A stretch of 64,000 nucleotides of DNA from Porphyrobacter sp. SLTP (GTDB taxonomy: Bacteria > Pseudomonadota > Alphaproteobacteria > Sphingomonadales > Sphingomonadaceae): assembly GCF_009905735.1 (NCBI RefSeq), contig NZ_JAAALE010000007.1, positions 1 through 64,000 of the forward strand, written 5' to 3'. The notes below the pieces were generated by a model. The model had not been told where the DNA came from. It searched no databases and saw only the letters and a program-made list of their open reading frames with translations. Positions 27,192 to 37,542 of this stretch are shown here, piece by piece. Position 1 is the stretch's first letter; each line of letters begins with the position of its first letter. The translations under genes and the position numbers were made by a program.

Positions 27192-27407
27192 TTAAACAGC
27201 TATTAAGGGCTCGCCAGCACTCTTCACTTCAATAAGTGATCCGTTACACTTCCGGTGGTATCTTTTGTCACGCTGATACCGGATGAGTGCAGTCATTGGC
27301 CCTTTGCGGTAATCTGCCGGTATTCTTTTCGATACTGTGATGCCGCTAACGTACTGGCCACGAAGAATAAAACAAGAACGATCCTCCAGCAAGTCCAATA
27401 AGGTCAT
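27192..27407 (-). CDS. Possible small orphan protein in the low-GC patch
   Basis: Frame of 71 residues in AT-richer DNA upstream of the coiled-coil membrane protein gene. It is basic, starts MTLLDLLEDRSCFILRGQYV and has no recognised motif. No clear ribosome site precedes the ATG. It may be a remnant of a gene from the same transferred piece. Confidence 0.3.
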   Translation of the reverse strand: MTLLDLLEDRSCFILRGQYVSGITVSKRIPADYRKGPMTALIRYQRDKRYHRKCNGSLIEVKSAGEPLIAV

Positions 27408-28121
27408 GATATTGGGGAAAAGCGACCGGCCGCTGCCACTCCTGCATCGCGAAGCTTTACTCCCCGTGCATCACTTAGCCTGACAACCGCGGCATCCTGA
27501 TCTTGTTTGTGCACGGACAGCTCCGCTTCAGAATCCATTTCACCGCCAGTGCGCCCAGTGCGGGCCGCAGCATGGATGCTGAAACAAGTTCAGCATGACG
27601 GATGGGCAGGGGCGGTGCGGTTGCGAACCCTAACGCGAAACGCTCGCAAACGTCCGTAGGTTCGCAGGACCCCTCTGCGCCTCTCCTTCCCTCTGCGGTC
27701 TCTGCGTGAACCACACTGTCTTTGCCGGGGTGCGAGGGTGCGCAGGGCTTCGGGCGTCGGACGCCCAACCCCGGCCCTGATACCTGCCCCGGCGGAGCCG
27801 AAGGCGTGGCTCAGCCACAACGCCGGGGTCAAGCGAGGGGGGGACAGGAGCGTGAAGGGATTGCGCTGCCCTCTTTGTGTCTTTGTGTGAGCCGGAATTG
27901 GTGCCGCTACACTAGGAAGGGCGTTCGGATCAGCCTTGCTTGCCCCTCCACCATCCCTTCGACAAGCTCAGGACAGGCCTTCGGTGGTCCCCCTCCCCTT
28001 GCAGGGGAGGATTGCACTCTTGGCTGCTTGGCGGTTTGGCGCGAACCCACTTGAGGCCCCCGCCCTTCGACCCCGGCCTGCGCCGGGGCAGGCAGGCTCA
28101 GGAGGGGCCCTACGCGGGGGC
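27408..28121. repeat. Repeat-rich intergenic region
   Basis: About 700 bases without a believable gene. Several short repeats of sphingomonad type follow each other: ATGCTGAA/TTCAGCAT at 27576-27596 (5-base loop), a CTCTGCG-rich tract near 27675-27715, CTTCGACAAGCTCAGG near 27957, CCTCCCC/GGGGAGG at 27992-28010, and CCCCGGC/GCCGGGG at 28071-28088. The pile-up suggests an insertion hotspot between the accessory patch and uvrA. The last palindrome lies downstream of uvrA and may stop its transcription. Confidence 0.6.
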
Positions 28122-31019
28122 TCACTTGACCAGCAATGGCGCCAGATATTGACCCGTGAAGCTGCGCGGCTCCTTCACCACCTGTTCGGGTGTACCAACG
28201 GCAACCACCTCCCCGCCGCGCACGCCGCCCTCGGGGCCCAAGTCGATGATCCAGTCCGCGGTCTTGATCACGTCGAGGTTGTGCTCGATCACCACGACCG
28301 AATTGCCGCCCTCCACCAGCCGGTGCAGCACTTCGAGCAGCTTGCGCACGTCCTCGAAATGCAGGCCGGTGGTGGGTTCATCGAGAATATAGAGCGTCTG
28401 GCCGGTGCTGCGGCGGGCGAGTTCCTTGGCGAGTTTCACGCGCTGCGCCTCGCCGCCGGACAGGGTGGTCGCCTGCTGGCCGACCTTGACGTAGCCGAGG
28501 CCGACCTCGTTGAGCATCCGCATCTTCTCGCGGATCGGGGGGACGGCCTTGAAGAACTCCTCGGCGTCCTCGATCGTCATGTCGAGCACGTCGGCGATGG
28601 AGTGGCCCTTGAACTTCACCTCGAGCGTCTCGCGGTTGTAGCGCTTGCCGTGGCATTCCTCGCAGGTGACGTAGACGTCGGGGAGGAAGTGCATCTCGAT
28701 CTTGATGAGGCCGTCGCCCTGGCACTTCTCGCAGCGGCCGCCCTTGACGTTGAAGGAGAAGCGGCCGGGCTTGTAGCCGCGCGCGAGGCTTTCGGGGAGG
28801 CCGGCGAACCAGTCACGGATCTGGGTGAAGGCGCCGGTATAGGTGGCGGGGTTGGAGCGCGGGGTGCGGCCGATGGGGGACTGGTCGATCTCGATGACCT
28901 TGTCGCAGTACTCAAGGCCAGTGATGGCGTCATGCGCCCCCGCGATGACCCGCGCGCCGTTGAGCGCCCGCGCCGCGCCCGCTTGCAGCGTGTCGATGGT
29001 GAGGCTGGATTTGCCCGAGCCGGAAACCCCGGTGATGCAGGTGAAGGTGCCGAGCGGGATCTTGGCGGTCACGCCCTTGAGGTTGTTGGCGCGCGCGTTC
29101 TTGACCGTGATGTGGTGCCCGTTGCCCTTGCGGCGCTTCTTCGGCACGTCGATCTTGCGCTTACCGGTGAGGTAGTCGGCGGTGAGGCTGCCCTTGGCCT
29201 TGAGGATCTGCTTGAGGGTGCCCTGCGCGACGATCTCCCCGCCATGCACGCCCGCGCCGGGGCCGAGGTCGACGATGTAGTCGGCGGTGCGGATGGCGTC
29301 CTCGTCATGCTCGACGACGATGACGGTGTTGCCGAGATCGCGCAGGCGTTTGAGGGTTTCGAGCAGGCGGTCATTGTCGCGCTGGTGGAGGCCGATGCTG
29401 GGCTCGTCGAGCACGTAGAGGACGCCCGAGAGGCCGGAGCCGATCTGCGAGGCGAGGCGGATGCGCTGGCTCTCGCCCCCGCTGAGCGTGCCGGAGGTGC
29501 GGTCGAGGTTGAGGTAGTCGAGGCCCACGTTGTCGAGGAAGCCCAGCCGCTCGTTGATCTCCTTCAGGATCGCCTTGGCAATCTGGCTCTGCTGCGGGGT
29601 CAGCTGCGCGTCGAGCCCGAGGAACCACGCCTTGGCATCCGCCACGCTCATGGCGACGGGGGTGGCGATGTCGGTCTGGGCGATGCGGACGCTGAGCGCC
29701 TTCTCGTTGAGGCGCTTGCCACCGCAGGTCTCGCAGGGCTGCGCGGTCTGGTACTTGGAGAGCTCCTCCTGCATCCACGCGCTTTCGGTCTGCATCATGC
29801 GGCGGTTGAGGTTGCCGATCACGCCTTCGAACGCCTTGTTGACGGTGTATTCGCGACGGCCATCCTTGAAGGTCAGCGGCACCGGCATCCCGCCCGTGCC
29901 GTGGAGGATGATGAGCTTCTGTTCGGGCGCGAGGTCTTTCCACGGGGTGGTCAGGTCGAAGCCGTATGCCTTGGCGAGGCTGGCGAGCACCTGCATGTAA
30001 TAGGGCGACGGCGGGTTGGACTTGGCCCAGGGTACGACCGCACCCTGTTTGAGGGTCAGCGCCTCATTCGGGACGACCAGCTGCGGATCAAACAGCATCT
30101 TCTCGCCGATCCCGTCGCAGGCCGGGCACGCGCCTTGCGGGGCGTTGAAGGAGAACAGGCGCGGTTCGATCTCCTCGATGGTGAAGCCGCTGACGGGGCA
30201 GGCGAATTTCTCGGAGAAAACGATGCGGTTGGGCGGCAGGCCTGCGCCCTTCATCGCGCCTGCGCCTTGCGCCTCGTCCTCGCGCCCCGGGACGACGCCG
30301 TCGGCCAAGTCGACATAGGTCAGCCCCTCGGCCAGCTTCAGCGCCTGTTCGAAGCTTTCGGCGAGGCGGGTCTCGATGCCCTCCTTCACCGCGATGCGGT
30401 CCACCACCACTTCGATGTCGTGCTTGAACTTCTTGTCGAGCGCGGGCGCCTCTTCGATGGGATAGATCTCCCCGTCGATCCGCACGCGGGTGAAACCCTG
30501 CCGCTGCCATTCGGCCAGCTCCTTGCGGTATTCGCCCTTGCGCCCGCGCACCACGGGGGCGAGCAGGTACAGGCGCGTTCCCTCTGGCAAGGCCATCACC
30601 CGGTCGACCATCTGGCTGACGGTCTGCGCAGAAATCGGCAGCCCGGTGGTGGGCGAATAGGGTGTGCCCACCCGCGCCCACAGCAGGCGCATGTAGTCGT
30701 AGATCTCGGTCACCGTCGCCACAGTCGAGCGCGGGTTGCGGCTTGTCGTCTTCTGCTCAATCGAGATCGCGGGGGACAGCCCGTCGATATGCTCGACATC
30801 GGGCTTCTGCATCATTTCGAGGAACTGGCGCGCATAGGCGCTCAGGCTCTCGACATACCGCCGCTGCCCCTCGGCATAGATCGTGTCGAAGGCGAGGCTC
30901 GATTTGCCACTGCCCGACAGGCCCGTCACCACGATCAGCGCATCACGCGGCAGATCAATGTCGATACCCTTGAGGTTATGCTCGCGCGCGCCGCGCACGG
31001 AAATGGTCGTAAGGCTCAT
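28122..31019 (-). CDS. uvrA: Excinuclease ABC subunit A
   Basis: Damage-recognition subunit of nucleotide excision repair, 965 residues, the usual length. It has two ABC-type ATPase halves: Walker [13 protein letters not shown] near residue 34 and [10 protein letters not shown] in the second half, signatures [12 protein letters not shown] and [12 protein letters not shown], and Walker B regions [10 protein letters not shown] and [10 protein letters not shown]. Zinc-finger cysteines are seen in [27 protein letters not shown] and [11 protein letters not shown] LexA box (GTTC-N7-GTTC) starts 12 bases before the ATG, so the gene is very likely SOS-induced. Confidence 0.97.
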   Translation of the reverse strand: MSLTTISVRGAREHNLKGIDIDLPRDALIVVTGLSGSGKSSLAFDTIYAEGQRRYVESLSAYARQFLEMMQKPDVEHIDGLSPAISIEQKTTSRNPRSTVATVTEIYDYMRLLWARVGTPYSPTTGLPISAQTVSQMVDRVMALPEGTRLYLLAPVVRGRKGEYRKELAEWQRQGFTRVRIDGEIYPIEEAPALDKKFKHDIEVVVDRIAVKEGIETRLAESFEQALKLAEGLTYVDLADGVVPGREDEAQGAGAMKGAGLPPNRIVFSEKFACPVSGFTIEEIEPRLFSFNAPQGACPACDGIGEKMLFDPQLVVPNEALTLKQGAVVPWAKSNPPSPYYMQVLASLAKAYGFDLTTPWKDLAPEQKLIILHGTGGMPVPLTFKDGRREYTVNKAFEGVIGNLNRRMMQTESAWMQEELSKYQTAQPCETCGGKRLNEKALSVRIAQTDIATPVAMSVADAKAWFLGLDAQLTPQQSQIAKAILKEINERLGFLDNVGLDYLNLDRTSGTLSGGESQRIRLASQIGSGLSGVLYVLDEPSIGLHQRDNDRLLETLKRLRDLGNTVIVVEHDEDAIRTADYIVDLGPGAGVHGGEIVAQGTLKQILKAKGSLTADYLTGKRKIDVPKKRRKGNGHHITVKNARANNLKGVTAKIPLGTFTCITGVSGSGKSSLTIDTLQAGAARALNGARVIAGAHDAITGLEYCDKVIEIDQSPIGRTPRSNPATYTGAFTQIRDWFAGLPESLARGYKPGRFSFNVKGGRCEKCQGDGLIKIEMHFLPDVYVTCEECHGKRYNRETLEVKFKGHSIADVLDMTIEDAEEFFKAVPPIREKMRMLNEVGLGYVKVGQQATTLSGGEAQRVKLAKELARRSTGQTLYILDEPTTGLHFEDVRKLLEVLHRLVEGGNSVVVIEHNLDVIKTADWIIDLGPEGGVRGGEVVAVGTPEQVVKEPRSFTGQYLAPLLVK

Positions 31020-31030
31020 GGGTGCAATCT

Positions 31031-31045
31031 GTTCCGGAAATGTTC
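31031..31045. promoter_or_regulatory. LexA (SOS) box of uvrA
   Basis: GTTC, seven bases, GTTC is exactly the direct-repeat LexA site of alphaproteobacteria. It lies 11 bases upstream of the uvrA start codon, so LexA bound here would block the promoter or early transcription. Confidence 0.8.
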
Positions 31046-31454
31046 GCGTGGGTCAAGGGCGGCACGGCGGGGTTATCCGCAAGGCACCACAGATGGGGAC
31101 GGGCTATAGCGGGTGCAACGGGCGAAGCGCCTTGCGGTTTCCCGATCCCTGCCGAAGCGGCCCGAACCGCGCGGATGCGAAACAGCAAACCGCATGATCG
31201 GATGGCGGCCGGAAATCGCATCCCCCCCTCGCGCGGCAACCCAGGCCAAAGCGCGCGGCGCAAAAGCCAGTCCCATATTCCCGCATCTACTTATCTAAAT
31301 GTTTAGTAGGGCTACAGAAAAACTGAAGTCGCCCAAACAGCGCGGATCAAGCAGACCGAAGCCCGCTGAGCGATTCCTCAGCCGGGTCCTTTCAGGGTCG
31401 CAACCTGGCTCCTCGCAAAAGCGTGGCCGGGGGCCGGAACGTGGCTGCAAGGGT
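31046..31454. other. Intergenic region upstream of uvrA
   Basis: About 400 bases without a gene between uvrA and the end of the ABC importer operon. The uvrA promoter must lie in the left part. An AT-rich spot at 31283-31312 contains CTAAA-TG-TTTAG inside a wider CTAC/GTAG pair. Its role is not clear; no protein gene, tRNA or strong terminator was seen. Confidence 0.4.
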
Positions 31455-32225
31455 TTACCCCCTGTTCCTCTCAGCCTGTTCCGGTTCCTCAGCCGCGATC
31501 AGCGCCTGCGATTCCGGTTCGCCGAGCCACCGCGCCCGCACCCCCCAGCCTTGCGCAATCACCTGCGGCGCCAATGCGATGTGTGGCAGGCCGTCTGCGA
31601 TCAGGCGGCCGTCCTTCATCACCAGCACGCGGTCGGCATGGTTCATCGCCAGCCCGAGATCGTGGAGCACCACGACCACGCCCTGACCTGCCTGCGCGCA
31701 GGCTTTTAGATGCGCCGTCAGGCTGAGCTGATGCGCCAGATCGAGCGCGGCGAGCGGCTCGTCGGCGAGGATCCAGCGCGGTTCGCCTGCCAGCACACGT
31801 GCGAGCAGCACCCGCGCGCGCTCTCCGCCCGATAGCTGGCTGACGGGGCGATGCCGCAAGGGTTCGAGGTCGAGCGCGGACAGCGCCGCCGCGATCGCAG
31901 CTGTCCCCCGATCGCGCCACGGCAAGCGGCCTAGCGCCACCAGCGCCTCGACCGCGACATCCCACGCGATATCGGGCGCTTGCGGCAGATAGCCGATGCC
32001 CTGCGCCCGGACGCGCGGGTGCAGACGGGCAAGGCTATCGCCGTCCAGCGAGACGTTGCCCGAAGCTGGCGCCAGCAATCCGGCAAGCCCCAGCAGCAGC
32101 GATGATTTGCCCGCGCCATTGGGGCCAACGATAGCGGTGATGGTGCCGGGCTGGAGCACGGCGGAGAGACCGCTCACGACCGCGCGCGCGCCGCGCGCCA
32201 GCACAAGGTTGTCCGCCGCCAGCAT
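31455..32225 (-). CDS. ABC importer ATPase (iron-chelate/vitamin B12 type)
   Basis: Cytoplasmic ATPase of 256 residues. Walker A is IVGPNGAGKSSLLLGLAG (about residues 32-49), the Q-loop region reads GIGYLPQAPDIAW, the signature is QLSGGERARVLLARVLAG, and Walker B with the D-loop is ILADEPLAALD. The pattern YLPQ is typical of FecE/BtuD-type ATPases. The start codon directly follows the permease stop with no gap, so it is the last gene of a three-gene operon reading binding protein, permease, ATPase. Confidence 0.9.
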   Translation of the reverse strand: MLAADNLVLARGARAVVSGLSAVLQPGTITAIVGPNGAGKSSLLLGLAGLLAPASGNVSLDGDSLARLHPRVRAQGIGYLPQAPDIAWDVAVEALVALGRLPWRDRGTAAIAAALSALDLEPLRHRPVSQLSGGERARVLLARVLAGEPRWILADEPLAALDLAHQLSLTAHLKACAQAGQGVVVVLHDLGLAMNHADRVLVMKDGRLIADGLPHIALAPQVIAQGWGVRARWLGEPESQALIAAEEPEQAERNRG

Positions 32226-33224
32226 CTACAGCCGCCCTTGCCGCATACGCAGCAGCAGCCAGCCGAAAAACGGCGCACCGATCAGCGAGAGCGCGATGCC
32301 GAGCCGCAGTTCCGTCACAAGCGGCAGCACCCGCAACACGCTGTCGGCGGCCAGCACCAGACAGGCCCCCGCGAGCGCGCTCGGGAGGATCAGGCTTGAT
32401 GGCAGGCGGTCGGTGAAGGGGCGCACCAGATGCGGCACCACCAGACCGACAAAGCCGATGATCCCGGCCACCGCCACGCCCGCGCCCACGGTCAGCCCGA
32501 TGCCCATCACCAGCAGCGCCAGCAGTCGGCGCGGCTCCACCCCCATCGAACGCGCCGCCTCCTCGCCCAGCGTCAGCGCGTCGAGACTGCGCGCGGCGAG
32601 CGCCAGCACGGCGACCCCGGCGGCGGTGAGTGGGGCAGCGATCCATACCTCGCGCCACGACCGGTCGGTCAGCGCGCCATTGAGCCACATGACGATCTCG
32701 CTCAGGGCAAAGGGATTGGGCGCGAGCGTGATCGCCAGCGCGGTCAAGGCGCCCGCAAGGCTCGCCAGCATCAGGCCTGCCAGTGTGAACAGCGCGATAC
32801 CACCGCCCGCTCCGCCCGCTGCATCCGAGGATGTGCGCCCGGCGATCAGCGCGAGCAGCGTCATGCCGAGGCCCGCGCCTGCCAGCGCCATCAGCGGCAG
32901 GCTCCACGCGGCCCATGCGGGCGGGATCGCTGTGCCAAGCCAGAAGCTCGCGACCGCGCCCAGCGCGGCCATCGGCGCGATGCCGAACAGCCCCGGATCG
33001 GCGAGTGGATTGCGCAGGTATCCCTGCATCGCAGCCCCAGCCGCGCCAAGGCCAGCGCCAATGGTGATCGCCAGCACCGCGCGCGGCAGGCGCAGTTCGG
33101 CAAGGATCAGCAGCGTGTTGCCGGGGCCGAAATCGGCAGGCGCAATCCACACCCGCCCGGCCAGCAGCGACAGTGGCACCAGCACCGCAAGCAGCGCCGC
33201 GAAGATCAGGCTCGCACGGTTCAT
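32226..33224 (-). CDS. ABC importer permease, FecCD family
   Basis: Inner-membrane permease of 332 residues with nine to ten hydrophobic helices. Family landmarks are LRLPRAVLAITIGAGLGAAG (about residues 44-63), AMQGYLRNPLADPGLFGI, and VAGIIGFVGLVVPHLVRPFT near residue 235, the cytoplasmic loop that docks the ATPase in BtuC/FecC proteins. The ATG overlaps the stop of the substrate-binding protein by four bases. The transported ligand may be a corrinoid, heme or siderophore. Confidence 0.92.
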   Translation of the reverse strand: MNRASLIFAALLAVLVPLSLLAGRVWIAPADFGPGNTLLILAELRLPRAVLAITIGAGLGAAGAAMQGYLRNPLADPGLFGIAPMAALGAVASFWLGTAIPPAWAAWSLPLMALAGAGLGMTLLALIAGRTSSDAAGGAGGGIALFTLAGLMLASLAGALTALAITLAPNPFALSEIVMWLNGALTDRSWREVWIAAPLTAAGVAVLALAARSLDALTLGEEAARSMGVEPRRLLALLVMGIGLTVGAGVAVAGIIGFVGLVVPHLVRPFTDRLPSSLILPSALAGACLVLAADSVLRVLPLVTELRLGIALSLIGAPFFGWLLLRMRQGRL

Positions 33225-34066
33225 GGGCGGCGCTCCGCCTCAGCCCGGATGGCGCGGAGGCGCTCGCGTGCCTTGGGGATGGTCGGCCCGCCGCAATAGA
33301 TCAGCGAGGGGTTGAAGTCGGCGATCAGCATCCGCTCGTTTGGCCCATCCAGCAGCGGATGGCGCTGGCCCGGCGCATCGCCTGCAATCAGCAGCACGCG
33401 GGGCGGATCGCTGAGCACACGCTCTAGGCTCACCCGGTCCGCCTGCCCCAATCCTCGCGCAGCGGCATGGCTGGTGAAGCCCTCTTGGCGGAGCAATTCT
33501 GCGATCAGTGTCTGCTCGCCCGCGACGATCTCGCCCTCCTGCCACAGCAGCGCATCAATCGGTGCGCCGATTTGCGGCGGGGGAGCAGCAATGCGCGCAG
33601 CGAGCGCCTCGCCCTGTCCGGCACGGCCCGCGAGCGCGGCAACTTCGCGCACCTGCGCCACGCTTTCGGCAACAGTGGCGGGGCTGCCGAAGGTCGCAAC
33701 GGTGAGGCCGGCGCGCTCCAGCGCCGAGCGCGTGGGCTGCGGCAGGAAGATCGAGGCGAGCACCAGATCGGGCTTGAGCGCGATCACCTCCTCCGCCGTC
33801 CCGCCCGTGACGCCGTAGCGCTGCGCCACACTCACCGGGATCGAACTCCCGCCCGGATCGCGGCTGTAATGCGATAGAGCGAGAACCTGGCTTGGCCCCG
33901 CAATCTCGACCAGAATCGCATCGAGGCAGGGGTTGAGGCTGACGATTGTGGGGGTATCCGATTGCGGCTGCGCCACGGGAGCATCGGGCGCGCAGGACGA
34001 CAGCAGCAGCGCCGCCGCCAGCACCGCCCTTCCCCCCCCCCTCAAGCTGATGCGATCCCGCGCCAT
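33221..34066 (-). CDS. ABC importer substrate-binding lipoprotein, BtuF-like
   Basis: Periplasmic ligand-binding protein of 281 residues. The N-terminus ends in a lipobox LLSSC (Cys at about residue 25), so it should be lipid-anchored. TIVSLNPCLDAILVEIAGPSQVLALSH, a VIALKPDLVLAS segment and a single helical linker are typical of BtuF/FhuD-type binding proteins. The start ATG at 34066 fits the signal sequence. A run of ten G (ten C on the plus strand near 34031-34040) lies in codons 9-12 and could slip, shifting the frame. The gene leads the operon and overlaps the permease. Confidence 0.87.
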   Translation of the reverse strand: MARDRISLRGGGRAVLAAALLLSSCAPDAPVAQPQSDTPTIVSLNPCLDAILVEIAGPSQVLALSHYSRDPGGSSIPVSVAQRYGVTGGTAEEVIALKPDLVLASIFLPQPTRSALERAGLTVATFGSPATVAESVAQVREVAALAGRAGQGEALAARIAAPPPQIGAPIDALLWQEGEIVAGEQTLIAELLRQEGFTSHAAARGLGQADRVSLERVLSDPPRVLLIAGDAPGQRHPLLDGPNERMLIADFNPSLIYCGGPTIPKARERLRAIRAEAERRP

Positions 34067-34202
34067 ATCCGGCCCCGGCGATAGGGCGGCGCGCGCGCTG
34101 GCGCAACGAGTTAAGGTGCTGTGCCCACCTGTCCGGAAACGGGACGCAGCCGCCCGCCGCTCTCGCCGTTGCCGAGCCGCGCGCGTAAGGCCCGGACAGA
34201 TC

Positions 34203-35357
34203 ATGGCTCAGCTGCGCACCTCCTTCCCCTTCAAGGCCTCAGCCCGCCGCGGATGGATGCCGCCTGTCACTGCCCTCCCCAGCAAGACCTGGCGCAAGCG
34301 CCTCGCGGTGCTGTTTGCCGCGATTGCCGTACCCGCAATGGCCGCATCCGGCGGCGTCGGCACTTTGCCGGGCAATGCGATCGAAAGCACCGCCGCGCTC
34401 GCCACCCGTCAGGCCGCCGAAGCTGCCCTGCCGTTCGAGCGGCCGGGGATGAGCTTTCCCGGTTCGGCCTTCTTCTACATGGCCGACCCCGCCGGGACCG
34501 CGCTCGTCGCGCTGCCGACCGCCGATCCGCTCGCCTCGGGCGCGGAAAGCGGTCGCGAGCTGGGCGCGTTGATCGATGTGGGCGCGGCGGCACGGCCGTT
34601 CTATTCGCCCGGCACCGGAATCACCCACGCCCGCGCGCAGGAATGCCTCGCGCAAGCCGTCTGGTACGAAGCCGCCAGCGAGAGCGAGGCTGGCCAGCGC
34701 GCCGTGGCGCAGGTGGTGCTCAACCGTGTCGCTCACCCCGCATGGCCCTCCAGCGTGTGCGGCGTAGTCTATCAGGGTTCGGAGCGCTCGACGGGGTGCC
34801 AGTTCACCTTCACCTGCGACGGTAGCCTGGCGCGTCGGCCGTCGGGCGCGAGCTGGGCCCGCGCGCAGCGGATCGCGTCCGAAGCGCTGAGCGGCAGCGT
34901 CTATGCGCCGGTCGGGCTGGCGACGCATTATCACACGCTCTGGGTCAACCCCTACTGGGCCGGCAGCCTCGACCATATCGGCAGCATCGGCGCGCACCGG
35001 TTCTACCGCAATCGCGGTGCGGGCGGGCAGGCTGCGGCGTTCAGCAACGCCTATGCGGGTCTTGAGCCGATGGTAAGCGGGCGCACGACCGCCGCCCCGA
35101 TCACCGCAGCCGCGCCGGCCGCGACCGCGCCGGGCCGTCCGGTGATCGCCTATCAACTCGACCCTGTCCCGGTCCGCCAGCAGGCGGCACGCGGCGGCGT
35201 TGCCAGAGCTGATGCTGCGCCCCTCCCCCCCTCTGCGCCGAGCGAAGCCTATACCGGCACCGGGACCGTGAAGGCCGAATATGCCCGCGCAGGCCAGTGG
35301 AAAGCCCAGCCGGGCGCGGCGCCCTCTGCGGCTCCGGCACCGGCCGCCAAGGACTAG
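34203..35357 (+). CDS. Cell wall hydrolase, SleB family
   Basis: Exported or membrane-anchored peptidoglycan hydrolase of 384 residues. One hydrophobic segment (LAVLFAAIAVPAMAAS, about residues 34-49) follows a long basic N-terminus. The SleB-type domain spans about residues 145-265: AQECLAQAVWYEAASESEAG with the catalytic-type Glu, VAQVVLNRVAHPAWPSSVCG, CQFTFTCDGS and ATHYHTLWVNPYW. The remaining 110 residues are a low-complexity Ala/Pro/Gly tail. It is divergent from the ABC importer across 136 bases. Confidence 0.88.
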   Translation: MAQLRTSFPFKASARRGWMPPVTALPSKTWRKRLAVLFAAIAVPAMAASGGVGTLPGNAIESTAALATRQAAEAALPFERPGMSFPGSAFFYMADPAGTALVALPTADPLASGAESGRELGALIDVGAAARPFYSPGTGITHARAQECLAQAVWYEAASESEAGQRAVAQVVLNRVAHPAWPSSVCGVVYQGSERSTGCQFTFTCDGSLARRPSGASWARAQRIASEALSGSVYAPVGLATHYHTLWVNPYWAGSLDHIGSIGAHRFYRNRGAGGQAAAFSNAYAGLEPMVSGRTTAAPITAAAPAATAPGRPVIAYQLDPVPVRQQAARGGVARADAAPLPPSAPSEAYTGTGTVKAEYARAGQWKAQPGAAPSAAPAPAAKD

Positions 35358-35516
35358 GCGCCAAGGACTAGCAGCAGGCCTTCGCGCTGGCCCGAAACAG
35401 GGTTAAGCGCTTCTCAACCCTGTTATCACACCAAGCCTTAGCGGCGGATCGCTAGAGCGTTCGGGAACGCTGCGCAGCTGATGACGCGGCGATGATAACG
35501 GGAATTGCCGCGCTTC

Positions 35517-35858
35517 ATGTCTGTTCGCTTCGCTTCGACCAATCACCCGGTCCGCCGTCTCGGCTGGCGCGCTGCGGGGCGCGGACTGCTGGCCCCGGCG
35601 CTGGCGCGGGCGGCCAATGACAATCGGCGGCTTGGGGCAGACGGTGTGGCCGAGCCCGCGCCGTTCGACCCGCTCCTGACCGAGGCGCTGCGGCATTTTG
35701 CCGTCCACGGTCTTGCTTCGGCCGAAGCCGCCGTGGATGCCGCTGCCGATGCGGCTGAGCGCGGGGATGCCGACGGGCAGGATCACTGGCTCGCGATCAC
35801 CCGGATGTTCGACCGCCGCCTTGCCGCCCGCGCAGGCAGGGAGCTTATTCCCGCCTGA
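35517..35858 (+). CDS. Small protein of unknown function
   Basis: Protein of 113 residues, Ala- and Arg-rich, without signal peptide or membrane helix. The C-terminal half (FDPLLTEALRHFAVHG to ITRMFDRRLAAR) looks helical and conserved in style; the N-terminal third is basic. I do not recognise the family. A TTG four codons upstream is the alternative start. The spacer before it contains TTAA-N7-TCAA at 35403-35417, one base away from the CtrA consensus TTAA-N7-TTAA, which is weak evidence of cell-cycle control. Confidence 0.65.
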   Translation: MSVRFASTNHPVRRLGWRAAGRGLLAPALARAANDNRRLGADGVAEPAPFDPLLTEALRHFAVHGLASAEAAVDAAADAAERGDADGQDHWLAITRMFDRRLAARAGRELIPA

Positions 35859-35917
35859 ACAGCGCCCTGCCCTTACGGCAACTGCGCTAAGGGGTTCCCC
35901 TGATCGGCTGACCTGCC

Positions 35918-35947
35918 GCATTAATGCAATTGCGAACTGTTTGCAAA
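35918..35947. promoter_or_regulatory. Cluster of three palindromes upstream of mdh
   Basis: GCATTAATGC (35918-35927), GCAATTGC (35926-35933) and TTTGCAAA (35940-35947) are each perfect palindromes, packed in 30 bases of AT-rich sequence 160 bases before mdh. This looks like an operator or protein-binding region for the TCA-cycle gene block. The regulator is unknown. Confidence 0.4.
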
Positions 35948-36088
35948 GATAGTTGCCGCATCCGACCTTTTGACGGTTGCAATCCCATTTTGAGCGGCCT
36001 ACCGCCCGGTTTGTAACGGGTGCCATGCCGCTTGGGACGGGGGTTGGCGCCAGCATTCTGTGCGCGTGTTTGTCGTCCCGATGAATAA

Positions 36089-37069
<981 letters not shown>

Positions 37070-37070
37070 G

Positions 37071-37532
37071 ATGTCCCTGCCTGCCGCGATACTCGCTGTG
37101 GCGCTCGGGTCTTCTGCTCACGCGCAGGACGACCCCGCAGCGCTCGTGCGGGCCATGGAGGGCGCAACGTCTTGCGTACTCGCGGCGGGCAAGGATGGTG
37201 CTGACCGGTCGACCTTCGATGCAGACGCCAATTGGGAAAAGCAGGACGATGGCAGCTATCTTGCTGCCAAGGGCCTGCCCGTGAAGGTGACTTTCCCGGC
37301 AGATCCTGACGGCGTGTCCCGCATCTGCGTGGTCGAAGCGACGCTGCCGTCGCAGGATCAGCAAAAGCAGATGCGCACCGCCCTTGAGGTGCTGCTCAAG
37401 AAAAAGCCGATCGAACAGAAGGACAGCCTGATCTGGATGTTTGGAGGCGGCAGCAATGCCCGTGGTCTTCAATTCTTCACGGACAATACGTCCGACCAAC
37501 CCAAAATCCGCCTCATCGGCGCCGCCTTCTAG
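37071..37532 (+). CDS. Small exported protein in the TCA-cycle block
   Basis: Protein of 153 residues starting one base after the mdh stop. A signal peptide (MSLPAAILAVALGSSAHAQ) precedes a mature part with two cysteines (TSCVLAAG, SRICVVEA) that could form a disulfide. I do not recognise the family. Its tight spacing to mdh and the ten-base gap to sucD show it is transcribed with the TCA genes, yet it must act outside the cytoplasm, which makes a direct TCA role unlikely. Confidence 0.75.
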   Translation: MSLPAAILAVALGSSAHAQDDPAALVRAMEGATSCVLAAGKDGADRSTFDADANWEKQDDGSYLAAKGLPVKVTFPADPDGVSRICVVEATLPSQDQQKQMRTALEVLLKKKPIEQKDSLIWMFGGGSNARGLQFFTDNTSDQPKIRLIGAAF

Positions 37533-37542
37533 GAGCTACTGA

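Noticed and set aside
27540..28100. CRISPR-like repeats
   Set aside because: Short palindromes differ from each other and have no regular spacing; no cas gene is near.
27936..31109. Plus-strand frame of about 1050 residues
   Set aside because: It is antisense to uvrA over its full length. High-GC third positions leave the opposite strand open; the composition is Arg/Ala/Gly/His-rich and fits no protein.
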